Assembly (NCBI RefSeq): GCF_019599275.1
Contig: NZ_JAHZTD010000001.1
Location: forward strand, 682,001 to 746,000
DNA from: Hymenobacter sp. HSC-4F20
GTDB lineage: Bacteria; Bacteroidota; Bacteroidia; Cytophagales; Hymenobacteraceae
Length of the DNA: 64,000 nucleotides
Direction of reading: 5' to 3'
Shown here: positions 33,667-42,399 of the stretch, piece after piece
How the letters are laid out: every line of letters begins with the position of its first letter
Numbering within the stretch: position 1 is the first letter of the stretch
Made by a program: the position numbers and the translations under genes
Notes under the pieces: generated by a model
What the model saw: the letters and a program-made list of their open reading frames with translations, nothing else
Told to the model about the DNA's origin: nothing
Database searches by the model: none

Positions 33667-36267
33667 ATGCCTGTTACCTCCCTCAAGCTCCCCGAACTTT
33701 CCCTGGTGCTGCTCATTGGCACTTCGGGGGCGGGGAAGAGTACGTTCGCCCGCCGCTTGTTTCAGGCCACCGAAATTGTGTCGTCGGACCAGTGCCGAGC
33801 CTTGGTGGCCGATGATGAAAATGACCAGTCAGCCACGCCCGAGGCCTTTGCCTTGCTGCACTACCTGGTAGGCCTGCGCCTGAAGCGCGGCCTCCTGACG
33901 GTGGTAGATGCCACCAACGTGCAGCCCGAGGCCCGCAAAACCCTCGTGCAGCTGGCCCGCGACTACCACGTGCTACCCACCGCCATCATCCTCGACGTGC
34001 CCGACCGCGTAGCCGAGGACCGCAACCAAGCTCGCGCTGAGCGCCGGCATCTGGGCCGCCACGTGGTGCCCCAACAGCGCCAGCAGCTGCGCCGCAGCCT
34101 CAAAACGCTAAAGCAGGAAGGCTTCCGCCACCTCTACCACTTGCACGGCCCCGAGAAAATTGACGCGGTGCAAACCATCGTGCGCGACCCGCTCTACAGC
34201 AACCGCAAGCAGGACCCCGGGCCCTTCGACATTATCGGCGACGTGCACGGCTGCTACCAGGAGCTGGTGCAGCTCCTCACCAAGCTGGGCTACACCCTGC
34301 AAACCGAGCCCGCGCAGGATGCCCGCGACCTGGGCGTGCGCGTAACGGCCCCCGCCGGCCGCCGGGCCCTGTTCCTCGGCGACCTGGTGGACCGCGGCCC
34401 GGCCTCGCCCCAGGTGCTGCGGCTGGTGATGAGCATGGTGCAGGGCGGCCAGGCCCTGTGCGTGCCCGGCAACCACGACATCAAGCTGCTGCGCTACCTG
34501 AATGGCAAGCAGGTGAACGAGCAGCACGGCTTTGCCGAAACGGTAGCCCAGCTGGCGACCGAGTCGGATACGTTCAAGAGCCAGGTGCGGCAGTTTCTGG
34601 ATGGGCTGGTGAGCCACTACGTGCTCGATGGGGGCAGGCTGGTGGTGGCCCACGCCGGCATGCGCGAGGAAATGCAGGGTAGGGGCTCGGGCGCCGTGCG
34701 CGCCTTCGCGCTGTTTGGCGAAACCACCGGTGAAATCGACGAGTTTGGCTTGCCCGTGCGCTACAACTGGGCCTCGGAATACCGCGGCCGGGCCATGGTG
34801 GTGTACGGCCATACGCCCGTGCCCGAGCCCGAATGGCTCAATAACACCATCGACCTTGATACGGGCTGCGTATTCGGGGGCCGCCTCACGGCTTTGCGCT
34901 ACCCCGAGCGGGAGCTGGTAGCCGTGCCCGCCGCCCAGGTATACTGCGAGCCGGTGCGCCCCCTGCGCCCGGCCCAAGCAGCCCAGGACGCGGCCCAGCT
35001 TAGCGCCCAGCAGCAGCACGACGACCTATTGGACATTCGCGACGTGACCGGCAAGCAACTCATCAAAACGCGCCTGCTGCCTTCGGTAACCATTCGGGAG
35101 GAAAACGCCGCGGCCGCGCTGGAGGTAATGAGTCGGTTTGCTCTTAACCCCAAGTGGCTGCTCTACCTGCCGCCCACCATGAGCCCCTCGGAAACCAGCG
35201 CCCTACCGGATTTGCTGGAGCACCCGGCCGAAGCCTTCGACTACTTCCGCCGCCAGGGCCAGGAGCGGGTGGTGTGCGAGGAAAAGCACATGGGCAGCCG
35301 CGTGGTGGTAGTGCTGGCCCGCAGTGAGGATGCGGCGCGCCGCCGCTTCGGGGTGGTAGGCGAGGGGCCGGGCAAGTGCTACACCCGCACGGGCCGCAAC
35401 TTTTTCACCGATGCCTCTTTGGAAGCGGCCTTTCTCACCCGCCTGCAGGAGGCCCTGACCACCGCCGGGTTCTGGGAGCGGTTCCAGACCGACTGGCTCT
35501 GCCTGGATGCGGAACTGCTGCCCTGGTCGGCCAAGGCCCAGGAGCTGATCAAGAGCCAGTACGCGGCCGTTGCGGCGGCGGCCACTGCCGCCCTGCCCGA
35601 AGCCGTAGCCGTGCTGAGCCAGGCCACTTCCCGGGGCCTGGATGGGGTAGAGGCCCTGCTGGCCCGTACTACGGCCCGCCAAAGCGCCGCCGAGCACTAC
35701 GCCGAAGCCTACCGCCGCTACTGCTGGCCCGTGGAAACACTCGCCGACCTGCGTCTGGCACCTTTCCACTTGCTCGCCACCGAAGGCCACACGTACTTCA
35801 ACAAGGACCACGCCTGGCACATGGAAACCCTGCGCAGCATCTGCCTCACCGACGAGGCCCTGCTCCGGGCTACCCCCTACCGCGTGGTAAACCTCCAGGA
35901 CCCCGCCGACGTGGAAGCCGCCACTCAGTGGTGGACCGACCTCACCGCAGCCGGTGGTGAAGGAATGGTCGTCAAGCCCTACGACTTCATTCCCGGGGGC
36001 CGCCAGCACGTGGTGCAACCGGCCCTCAAGTGCCGTGGCCGCGAGTATCTGCGCATCATCTACGGCCCTGACTACCTGCTACCCGGCAACCTGGAGCGCC
36101 TGCGCGAGCGGGCCGTGAAAAGCAAGCGTAACCTGGCCCTGCGCGAGTTTGCCCTCGGCGTGGAAGGCCTGGAGCGCTTCGTGGCCGGGGCCCCGCTGCG
36201 GGAAGTGCACCAGTGCGTATTTGGCGTGCTGGCCCTGGAAAGTGAGGCCGTGGACCCGCGGTTGTAG
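33667..36267 (+). CDS. pnkp: Polynucleotide kinase-phosphatase (RNA repair ligase) Pnkp
   Basis: Bacterial Pnkp (866 residues, close to the 870 of the Clostridium thermocellum enzyme) heals and seals RNA breaks. Three modules are in order. The N-terminal 5'-kinase has P-loop GTSGAGKST (residues 18-26) and DATNVQ. The central metallophosphatase removes 2',3'-cyclic or 3' phosphates (GDVHGCYQE with Asp192 and His194; FLGDLVDRGP; PGNHDIK; VYGHTPVP). The C-terminal adenylyltransferase has the AMP-acceptor Lys540 in EEKHMGSR, LDAELLPWS, and the VVKPYDF motif near the end. The C-terminal domain alone adenylates, and ligation needs Hen1. A membrane-protein gene starts 4 bases after the stop. Confidence 0.97.
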   Translation: MPVTSLKLPELSLVLLIGTSGAGKSTFARRLFQATEIVSSDQCRALVADDENDQSATPEAFALLHYLVGLRLKRGLLTVVDATNVQPEARKTLVQLARDYHVLPTAIILDVPDRVAEDRNQARAERRHLGRHVVPQQRQQLRRSLKTLKQEGFRHLYHLHGPEKIDAVQTIVRDPLYSNRKQDPGPFDIIGDVHGCYQELVQLLTKLGYTLQTEPAQDARDLGVRVTAPAGRRALFLGDLVDRGPASPQVLRLVMSMVQGGQALCVPGNHDIKLLRYLNGKQVNEQHGFAETVAQLATESDTFKSQVRQFLDGLVSHYVLDGGRLVVAHAGMREEMQGRGSGAVRAFALFGETTGEIDEFGLPVRYNWASEYRGRAMVVYGHTPVPEPEWLNNTIDLDTGCVFGGRLTALRYPERELVAVPAAQVYCEPVRPLRPAQAAQDAAQLSAQQQHDDLLDIRDVTGKQLIKTRLLPSVTIREENAAAALEVMSRFALNPKWLLYLPPTMSPSETSALPDLLEHPAEAFDYFRRQGQERVVCEEKHMGSRVVVVLARSEDAARRRFGVVGEGPGKCYTRTGRNFFTDASLEAAFLTRLQEALTTAGFWERFQTDWLCLDAELLPWSAKAQELIKSQYAAVAAAATAALPEAVAVLSQATSRGLDGVEALLARTTARQSAAEHYAEAYRRYCWPVETLADLRLAPFHLLATEGHTYFNKDHAWHMETLRSICLTDEALLRATPYRVVNLQDPADVEAATQWWTDLTAAGGEGMVVKPYDFIPGGRQHVVQPALKCRGREYLRIIYGPDYLLPGNLERLRERAVKSKRNLALREFALGVEGLERFVAGAPLREVHQCVFGVLALESEAVDPRL

Positions 36268-36271
36268 CATC

Positions 36272-37522
36272 ATGCTGGAACCTGTGCAGCCCATGGCAGA
36301 GGAGTTTTCTTTACCTCGCCGATTGCTGCGCCCTCGTAACCTGAGCGGCGTTCTGGCGCGGGCGTGGCTGCTGTGCCTGCTGCTGAGTTTGCTGGAATGG
36401 CTCACACCGCTGGCCTTCAGCAACCGCGGTATGAGCAGTGGGCTGCACTGCGGCATCTGGCTGCTTTCGCCCTTTGTGGCGCAGCGGCGACCCGAGCTGA
36501 AGTGGCTGCCCCGGGTGCTTTGGGGTAGTGTGCTGCTGTCCTTGCCGCTGTGCCTGCTGTTGTGCCTATGGCCGTATGGCTTCGGCATCATTCCCTTGTC
36601 GTACCAATATCACTTTTTCTTCGGCACCAACGACAGCAATGCTACCTGGAAAACCGAATACATCTACGCCCGCCGCAGCGGGGCCGTCGTGGCGCTTCAG
36701 CGCTGTCAATACTGGAGTTTACAGGGAGTAGACGCCGAGCGCAGCCGTACCGTCAGAATTCGGCCTCTCACGCCCCTGATGAACTGGATAACGCCCGCCG
36801 AAGAGGAGCATCCTGCGGGCTGGACGATGGTTGATAAGAATGCGGTTTATTTCGGCCCCGATTCGGCCCAGTACTACCGTGCCGACGCTCTGAAAGCAGG
36901 ACAGCAGCGCTGCTGGCAGGAGCAGCAGCGCCTTGATAACACCGCCGGGCCCGCCCCACGACTTGAGCTGCCTGCTGCCACCCAACGCGGCGTGGGTACC
37001 CTGGGCTTTGAGCTAGCCGGTAAAGTATGGCGCAATTTCGGCCACTGCTTCGATGGAAAAGTGTGTGCCGACTATTGCCCCGCTCGGGTCTCGTGCGTGC
37101 TTGAAAATGGTGACCCCGCCAACCCGAGCTACTCGTTTCGAATCATGACGGAGCTGCGCGCAGGCCCGGCCAGGCGCCAGCGGCTATCCATCTGGCTTAA
37201 CCACGTGACGGGCCCGGGCGTGTACGAGGCTAACTCACCCACTGATGCACGAAATGATTACAACCTGGAGCTGTACGATGAAGTCACCGACAGCGTGTAT
37301 AGTCAAGCCAGTGCCTTAGGCAACAGTGAGCAATGGGCGGGCCCCACTGCCCAGTTCAGCCAAGTGCCCAACGTCGCCCGCGTGACCATCACCCGGTTGG
37401 ATGCCGACGCGCAGGTTCTTTCCGGCACGTTCGAAGGGCAACTGCGCACCACCAACCCGCGAGCCAAGCCACTGCCGGTTCGTAAGGGCCGATTCGATGT
37501 GCATTACCACCTGTTTCGGTAG
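36272..37522 (+). CDS. Hypothetical membrane protein downstream of pnkp
   Basis: A 416-residue protein starting 4 bases after the pnkp stop (ATG 36272), so probably in the same transcript. Two or three membrane segments are visible near the N-terminus (WLLCLLLSLLEWLTPLAF at about residues 32-49, VLWGSVLLSLPLCLLLCLW at about 82-100). A large soluble part follows. The C-terminal 110 residues contain a beta-rich pattern (VARVTITRLDADAQVLSGTF, then GRFDVHYH) resembling the end of DUF6252-like Bacteroidota proteins. No function is known. Its tight coupling to pnkp is noteworthy, but the shared transcript is inferred from spacing only. Confidence 0.72.
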   Translation: MLEPVQPMAEEFSLPRRLLRPRNLSGVLARAWLLCLLLSLLEWLTPLAFSNRGMSSGLHCGIWLLSPFVAQRRPELKWLPRVLWGSVLLSLPLCLLLCLWPYGFGIIPLSYQYHFFFGTNDSNATWKTEYIYARRSGAVVALQRCQYWSLQGVDAERSRTVRIRPLTPLMNWITPAEEEHPAGWTMVDKNAVYFGPDSAQYYRADALKAGQQRCWQEQQRLDNTAGPAPRLELPAATQRGVGTLGFELAGKVWRNFGHCFDGKVCADYCPARVSCVLENGDPANPSYSFRIMTELRAGPARRQRLSIWLNHVTGPGVYEANSPTDARNDYNLELYDEVTDSVYSQASALGNSEQWAGPTAQFSQVPNVARVTITRLDADAQVLSGTFEGQLRTTNPRAKPLPVRKGRFDVHYHLFR

Positions 37523-37615
37523 CTTGGCTGTGGCGTGATGCAGGGTAAGCTTGCCCTTTATTCACCATGGGGTCACTACCACCTGATTATCCAGTCCCTT
37601 TTACTTCTTTCGTGT

Positions 37616-38404
37616 ATGAAACAGCTTCACTTTCTGATTTTTACAATTCTCTTAAGCGTTGGGCTAGGTAGAGAAAATGCAGCGGCTACTGCTCTGCCGG
37701 CGCGGCCCGCCTACCTGGAGCTTAAAGTATACCACCTCAAAACCAGCCGGCAGGAGGCCCTGATAGACAGTTTCCTGCAGCACCAGTACATGCCCGTACT
37801 GCGCGCCGCCGGAATTACTACCATTGGCGTGTTTAAACCCATTGGGAACGATACGGCCGCCGACAGAAGAATCTATGTCCTGACTCCGTACAAGTCCTGG
37901 AAGCAGTGGGAGAAAGTGAGCCAGGAAACCACCACGAAACTGCTGTCTGCTGGGGGCGCCTACGTGAATGCGGCCCACACGGCCCCGGCGTATAGCCGCC
38001 TGGAGACGGTGTTTATCAAGCCCTTTGAGCAAATGGCGAGCCTAACCGCCCCGGCGCTCGGCGCGCCCAAGGCCGAGCGGGTGTATGAGCTACGGAGCTA
38101 CGAAGGAGCCAGCGAGAAGATATTCCGCAACAAAGTGCAGATGTTTAATGCCGGCGGAGAAATCAAGCTGTTCGCCCGGCTGGGCTTCAATGCCATTTTC
38201 TACGGGGAAGTGCTCTTCGGCGCGAAAATGCCGAACCTGCTATACATGACCTCTTTCGCCAATATGCAGGCCCGGGAAGCGCACTGGAAAGCCTTCGGCA
38301 ACGACCAGGAGTGGAAGAAACTGTCCAGCCTGCCCGAGTACCAGAACAACGTCTCCCACATCGACATCCTGTTTTTGCACCCGACGGAGTATTCGGAGCT
38401 TTGA
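37616..38404 (+). CDS. Secreted NIPSNAP family protein
   Basis: A 262-residue exported protein with a signal peptide (MKQLHFLIFTILLSVGLG). It has two NIPSNAP repeats: residues about 30-130 (YLELKVYHLKTSRQEALIDSFL, PVLRAAGITTIGVFKP, IYVLTPYKSWKQWEKV) and about 155-255 (VYELRSYEGASEKIFRNKV, FARLGFNAIFYGEVLFG, LLYMTSFANMQAREAHWKAFG). These ferredoxin-like dimeric domains are related to the antibiotic-monooxygenase fold, and substrate is unknown. It follows the pnkp-linked membrane protein by 93 bases. Confidence 0.9.
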   Translation: MKQLHFLIFTILLSVGLGRENAAATALPARPAYLELKVYHLKTSRQEALIDSFLQHQYMPVLRAAGITTIGVFKPIGNDTAADRRIYVLTPYKSWKQWEKVSQETTTKLLSAGGAYVNAAHTAPAYSRLETVFIKPFEQMASLTAPALGAPKAERVYELRSYEGASEKIFRNKVQMFNAGGEIKLFARLGFNAIFYGEVLFGAKMPNLLYMTSFANMQAREAHWKAFGNDQEWKKLSSLPEYQNNVSHIDILFLHPTEYSEL

Positions 38405-38433
38405 GTGGGGTAGGGCTCTGACACTATGGAGGG

Positions 38434-39027
38434 CTAGAAGTATTTTTCCAACTGCTCCCAGATGTGTTCCGGAATGCCTTCGATGTAGGTGACGTCGCTG
38501 TGCGGCTGAGTGCCGGGCACGGCTTGTTCCATTTCCGCTGGTAGTGGGGCTTTCAAGGGGAGCTCCTGGTAAGTACGTGTCCAGTCGTGGCCATTGTGGC
38601 CGGGGAAACCGTCGTGCTTCGGGTCGAAGCCTACGGGGCCGGCCGTGTAGAAGCCAGCCAGGTAGTTGGCTTCGAGGTCGTGAATAAATTCCCATGTGCG
38701 ACCCTCGTACCTAGCGTGCTGGCTGGCTTCTTCGGCGGTAGCGTACTGTTTGTAGTATCGGGCACCGGCCATCCAGTAGATCATCAGGGCCGTAGCCCGC
38801 TCCGTGCGCGGATTGTCAAGTAGCCAGCGGAGCACGTCCTTTGCATTATCGTAGCTCCACTCATGGGCCAGTACGTGCCACTCCGTTGTGGGTACTGATT
38901 CCAGCCACTCAACCAGCAGCTTGAATTCCAATGCATCGAGTTCCTCCTCGTCGAGGTAGTCTTCTTCTGGTTCTTCTTCGATCATAGCTCGGTTTAGTGA
39001 GGGAGGATAGGCGAGGCTTTCAGCCAC
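38434..39027 (-). CDS. DUF4274 domain protein
   Basis: A 197-residue cytosolic acidic protein. Residues about 30-100 match the DUF4274 pattern (LEFKLLVEWLESVP, WHVLAHEWSYDNAKDVLRWLLDNP, RATALMIYWMAGARYY). This domain is found in many bacteria, sometimes next to toxin-immunity loci, and its function is unknown. The C-terminal part (about 110-197) is also hydrophilic and includes HDLEANY and a Trp-rich ending. ATG at 38985 (MIEEEPEED) is an equally possible start. It is convergent with the NIPSNAP gene. Confidence 0.82.
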   Translation of the reverse strand: MAESLAYPPSLNRAMIEEEPEEDYLDEEELDALEFKLLVEWLESVPTTEWHVLAHEWSYDNAKDVLRWLLDNPRTERATALMIYWMAGARYYKQYATAEEASQHARYEGRTWEFIHDLEANYLAGFYTAGPVGFDPKHDGFPGHNGHDWTRTYQELPLKAPLPAEMEQAVPGTQPHSDVTYIEGIPEHIWEQLEKYF

Positions 39028-39061
39028 TCATTATAGTTGGTAGCGCGTTAGCATAAAGCCA

Positions 39062-40105
39062 TTACTTCTGCTTCCGGGCAGCCTTGAGCCATTTCAGCGC
39101 GGCCGCCACCTTGGCATCCTGACGGAAGTCCGTGAAATTGTCGCCGCCGGGGATGAGTACGTCGGGCGCGACGTTGGGGCGGTACACAACTTTGTTGCGG
39201 TCGGTTTCCTGGGTGCCGGCAATGGTGAGGTAGGCCGTGCCGCTGATCTGGTAGCTCTCGTTGGCGGTAGTAGCGCCGTACGTTGGCTCGCCGAAGAAAC
39301 GGGTATTGGGGCGCCCCTTCAGGCTGATGGCCACGATTTCGCCGGAGCTGGCCGTTAGGCCACTCAGCAGCACGGCCACGGGTTGGTTGGTGCGCCTGAC
39401 GGGGCAGCGGTTTTGCAGGGTAGTTATCCGCATGGTATCCAGGTAGAAGTTGCCCTGCTTGAGATACCACTGCTGGTCGGGCTTGCCGTCCTTGTCTACA
39501 AAGCCACCCAGGTACCCGTCGCCGATGATGGGAGCAATGCCAGCCAGCATGGGGGCCATGGCGCCGCCGTCGTTCAGGCGCAAGTCGATGATCCAGGCTT
39601 TGGCTTTGTCGGGGTTGATGCGGCAGAGCGAATCCTGCACTACGTTGGCCGCGTCGCGCATGGCCTGCAGGCTACCGCCGGCGTTAATGCCCGGCAACTG
39701 CACGTAGCCGATGCGGCCGGGCAGCATTTTCACCAGTACGCCCGGCTTCTTGGCCAGGGCTTCCTTCACAGCCGCGTTGGCATAGGGCGTGCGGGCCGGA
39801 TTGCGCCATTTGTAGGTTTTGCCCTTGTAGGTCAGCCAGCCGTGGTCATCCTGCAGCTGCTCAAACACATAGGGGTACACCGGCAGCAGCTCCCGCACCG
39901 ACTGCGCCCCCTGAACTTTCTGGTACACCGCCTGCCGCAGCTGGGGCCAGTTCACCGAGCCCCGCTCCAGCGAGTAGGTTTCCAGCAGCGTCAGGCTCTT
40001 ATCGAGAAAGGTTTGAACGGAATCGGGGAGGGGGGTGGCGGTTGTTTGGCAGTGAGCCGCCTGGGTAGCCGCCAGTAGCAACACGAGTAATCCTGATTTC
40101 TTCAT
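39062..40105 (-). CDS. S41 family peptidase (tail-specific protease-like)
   Basis: A 347-residue exported protease (signal peptide MKKSGLLVLLLAATQAAHCQ). The S41 core is seen in RIGYVQLPGINAGG, IIDLRLNDGGAMAPMLAG and VAVLLSGLTASSGEIVAISLKG, in which the second Ser of TASSGE is the expected nucleophile. The catalytic Lys would fall in SLKG, four residues on. RFFGEPTYGATTANESY follows, as in the C-terminal processing peptidase family. There is no PDZ domain, so this is the short form. Substrate is unknown. Monocistronic between a DUF4274 gene and a small hypothetical gene. Confidence 0.9.
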   Translation of the reverse strand: MKKSGLLVLLLAATQAAHCQTTATPLPDSVQTFLDKSLTLLETYSLERGSVNWPQLRQAVYQKVQGAQSVRELLPVYPYVFEQLQDDHGWLTYKGKTYKWRNPARTPYANAAVKEALAKKPGVLVKMLPGRIGYVQLPGINAGGSLQAMRDAANVVQDSLCRINPDKAKAWIIDLRLNDGGAMAPMLAGIAPIIGDGYLGGFVDKDGKPDQQWYLKQGNFYLDTMRITTLQNRCPVRRTNQPVAVLLSGLTASSGEIVAISLKGRPNTRFFGEPTYGATTANESYQISGTAYLTIAGTQETDRNKVVYRPNVAPDVLIPGGDNFTDFRQDAKVAAALKWLKAARKQK

Positions 40106-40173
40106 GCAGGCCAGATGCGGATGGCGTAGGAAAGGTTGTTTAGGAAAGACTTTCTGACCACTCGTGGCTGGTG

Positions 40174-40524
40174 CTACTCTTGTGGATCAAACAGTCCTAC
40201 ATTGTGCTTTACCGCAAATGAGTTTGCAGTGTGATAAGCCATTTTAGCTTCAGAAAAGGAAAAAGCAGCATAGATTACCTTATTTCCAATACCGTAATCT
40301 GTCGTCTTTGGGTCATCTACGTCCTCTGTTGCATAGGGGCCGTTTAATGGAGGAAAAACGGATATCATATCCATAAACCAGTTGCGTAATGCTACCGTGG
40401 TATGCGCCGGGTCTTCATAATCGTGGTCCTCTGTCCATTCTGTCTGCTTCTCATACCATTGCATAAAGTCAGCCTTGCTTTGAGGGGCTGCCTCTTTATC
40501 AAAAACCATTAGGTCGTAACTCAT
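40174..40524 (-). CDS. Conserved small acidic hypothetical protein
   Basis: A 116-residue protein starting MSYDLMVFDKEAAP, a start I have seen in many small bacterial proteins of unknown role. Further family-like text includes FMQWYEKQTEWTEDHDYED, WFMDMISVFPPLNGPYA and the ending FAVKHNVGLFDP. It is acidic, rich in aromatic residues, and without a signal. The gene is more AT-rich than its neighbours. These orphan proteins are sometimes immunity-like. No toxin partner is visible here. Confidence 0.75.
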   Translation of the reverse strand: MSYDLMVFDKEAAPQSKADFMQWYEKQTEWTEDHDYEDPAHTTVALRNWFMDMISVFPPLNGPYATEDVDDPKTTDYGIGNKVIYAAFSFSEAKMAYHTANSFAVKHNVGLFDPQE

Positions 40525-40546
40525 AATTACTGCTTGAAGTAGTTAT

Positions 40547-42250
40547 TTAATTTCCGCCCATGCTCTTATCCCGCGCGCCCTTGAACTCCGAGCCGGCGCG
40601 CCACTGGGGGAAAGTGGTTTCGGCGGCCAGGCGCTGGCCCACGCGGAAGTAGAGCTGGGCATCCTGAGCAATGCCCGAGAGGTCCCAGCTGGGGTCGAAC
40701 TGGTCGGCGGGCTTGTGGTACATATTGGCGGTGTAGTTCTGGCGCTGCTGGGCAATGTAATCCTTGCCGCGGCTGCGGCTCTCGAAGCCGCCGCTGGCGT
40801 AGAGCGAGGGCACGCCCACGTGGGCGAAGTTGAAGTGGTCGGAGCGGTAGAACATGCCGGTTTCGGGCTGCTGATCGGGGAGGATGTAGCGGTCCTGCTC
40901 CCGGGCCGCGGCGCGGGCGTAGTCTTCCAGCTCGGACTGCCCGTAGCCGATAACCGTGAGGTCCTTCATCTGGCCGTAGGGCCAGAGCATGTCCATGTTC
41001 AGGTCGGCTACGGTTTTGTTTAAGGGGTAGGGCGGGTGCTGGGCGTAGTAGGCCGAGCCCAGCAGACCCTGTTCCTCGGCTGTAACGGCCAGAAACACAA
41101 TGCTGCGCTCCGGCTTCTGCGGCGCTTTCTGGAAGGCCTCGGCAATGCTGAGCAGGGCGGCCAGGCCGGTGCCGTCGTCTACGGCCCCGTTGTAGATAGA
41201 GTCGCCGGCAATGGCTTTGCCTACCCCAAAATGGTCCCAGTGGGCGGAGTAGATAATGTATTCATCGGGGCGGGTGGTGCCGGGCAGCACGGCTAGCACG
41301 TTGCGCGAGGTCTGGCGGCGGAGCTTGTTCTGGATGCTGCCCGAGAGGGTAAGTCCGCCCAAAGGTCGGGGCCGGAAGCCTTTGGTATTCGCGGCGGCGT
41401 AGAGCTGCTCGTAGTTCTGGCCGGCGGCCTGGAACAGCTTTTTGGCCGCGTCCAGGGTCAGCCAGCCTTCCAGGGCGCACTTGTCGGCGCCTTTGTTAGC
41501 GGTTTGGGCGCGCAGCTTGGGGCTGATGGCCCCGCTTAGCACCACCGACCAGGGGTAGGCCGCCGGTTTGGTATCGTGCACGATGAGCACGCCGGCCGCG
41601 CCGTGGCGGGCCGCTTCCTCGTATTTATAGGTCCAGCGGCCGTAGTAGGTCATGGCCTTGCCCTTGAACAGGGTGGTGTCCTGGCCGGCGTTGCCGGGGT
41701 CATTCACCAGCACCACCACCGTTTTGCCCTTCACGTCGAGGCCCCGGTAGTCGTCCCAACCGTACTCGGGGGCTACTACGCCGTAGCCGGCAAATACCAG
41801 CGGGGAGTTGCTGACGCTTACTTGCGGCTGCTCGCGCTGGGTGAAGCTCACGAAGTCGGTTTTATACTGGAAGCTCAGGGGCTGGCCTTTGCCCTTGATT
41901 TGCAGGGTAGGCGCGGGCGTGCCGGTAATTTCTACCAGGGGCACCGGCTGAAAGTACGAGCCCTCGGGACCGGGCTGCAAACCCAGCCGCTTAAACTCAT
42001 CGGCCAGGTACTGGGTGCTGCGCTCCTCGCCCACGGTAAACGGCTTGCGCCCCAACATTTCATCCGATGACACCGCCTGCAGGTACTTCCCAACAGTGGC
42101 CGCGCTGATGGCTTCGGTAGGAGTAGCGGCAGCAGCTTCGGCCGGGGTAGCAGGAGCAGAAGTGGTAGTGGTGGCCGTTTGCGACTGGCAGGCGGCCAGG
42201 GTTGTCAGGCCCAGCAGCAGGCTGGTGGGAAGCAGGCGGGGGAGATGCAT
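40547..42250 (-). CDS. M28 family metallopeptidase lipoprotein
   Basis: A 567-residue zinc exopeptidase of family M28 with a lipoprotein signal (start MHLPRLLPTSLLLGLTTLAAC at 42250; Cys21). After a Thr/Ala-rich linker comes the N-terminal region (VGKYLQAVSSDEMLGRKP), an inserted PA domain (about 145-290, VFAGYGVVAPEYGWDDY, GKTVVVLVND), and the peptidase core. Metal and catalytic residues are visible: SAHWDHFGVG (His, Asp), GAVDDGTG (bridging Asp), VTAEEQGLLGS (Glu-Glu), NMDM, and the final His in HKPADQFD. It cleaves N-terminal amino acids from peptides in the periplasm. The open frame extends to 42820, but those residues are not protein-like. Confidence 0.94.
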   Translation of the reverse strand: MHLPRLLPTSLLLGLTTLAACQSQTATTTTSAPATPAEAAAATPTEAISAATVGKYLQAVSSDEMLGRKPFTVGEERSTQYLADEFKRLGLQPGPEGSYFQPVPLVEITGTPAPTLQIKGKGQPLSFQYKTDFVSFTQREQPQVSVSNSPLVFAGYGVVAPEYGWDDYRGLDVKGKTVVVLVNDPGNAGQDTTLFKGKAMTYYGRWTYKYEEAARHGAAGVLIVHDTKPAAYPWSVVLSGAISPKLRAQTANKGADKCALEGWLTLDAAKKLFQAAGQNYEQLYAAANTKGFRPRPLGGLTLSGSIQNKLRRQTSRNVLAVLPGTTRPDEYIIYSAHWDHFGVGKAIAGDSIYNGAVDDGTGLAALLSIAEAFQKAPQKPERSIVFLAVTAEEQGLLGSAYYAQHPPYPLNKTVADLNMDMLWPYGQMKDLTVIGYGQSELEDYARAAAREQDRYILPDQQPETGMFYRSDHFNFAHVGVPSLYASGGFESRSRGKDYIAQQRQNYTANMYHKPADQFDPSWDLSGIAQDAQLYFRVGQRLAAETTFPQWRAGSEFKGARDKSMGGN

Positions 42251-42399
42251 AGAAACAAACAGTTGAATCGGGCGGAAAAGGTAGCAGAAGTTGCGGGTAA
42301 ACGGTGTTTGGCGTAAACAAAACTGTCTGTTAGGCGGAAGCCCCGCGCCGCTTTCGGCGTACCCTCTCCAAAACAAGCGTATAGCTTTTTCACTACCCC

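Noticed and set aside
34108..35019. 303-codon open frame on the minus strand, rich in His, Ala and Val
   Set aside because: Antisense shadow of pnkp.
40174..40524. Orphan toxin-immunity locus (with the DUF4274 and HEAT-like proteins)
   Set aside because: No polymorphic toxin or secretion-linked gene is present, so the immunity idea has no support beyond protein style.
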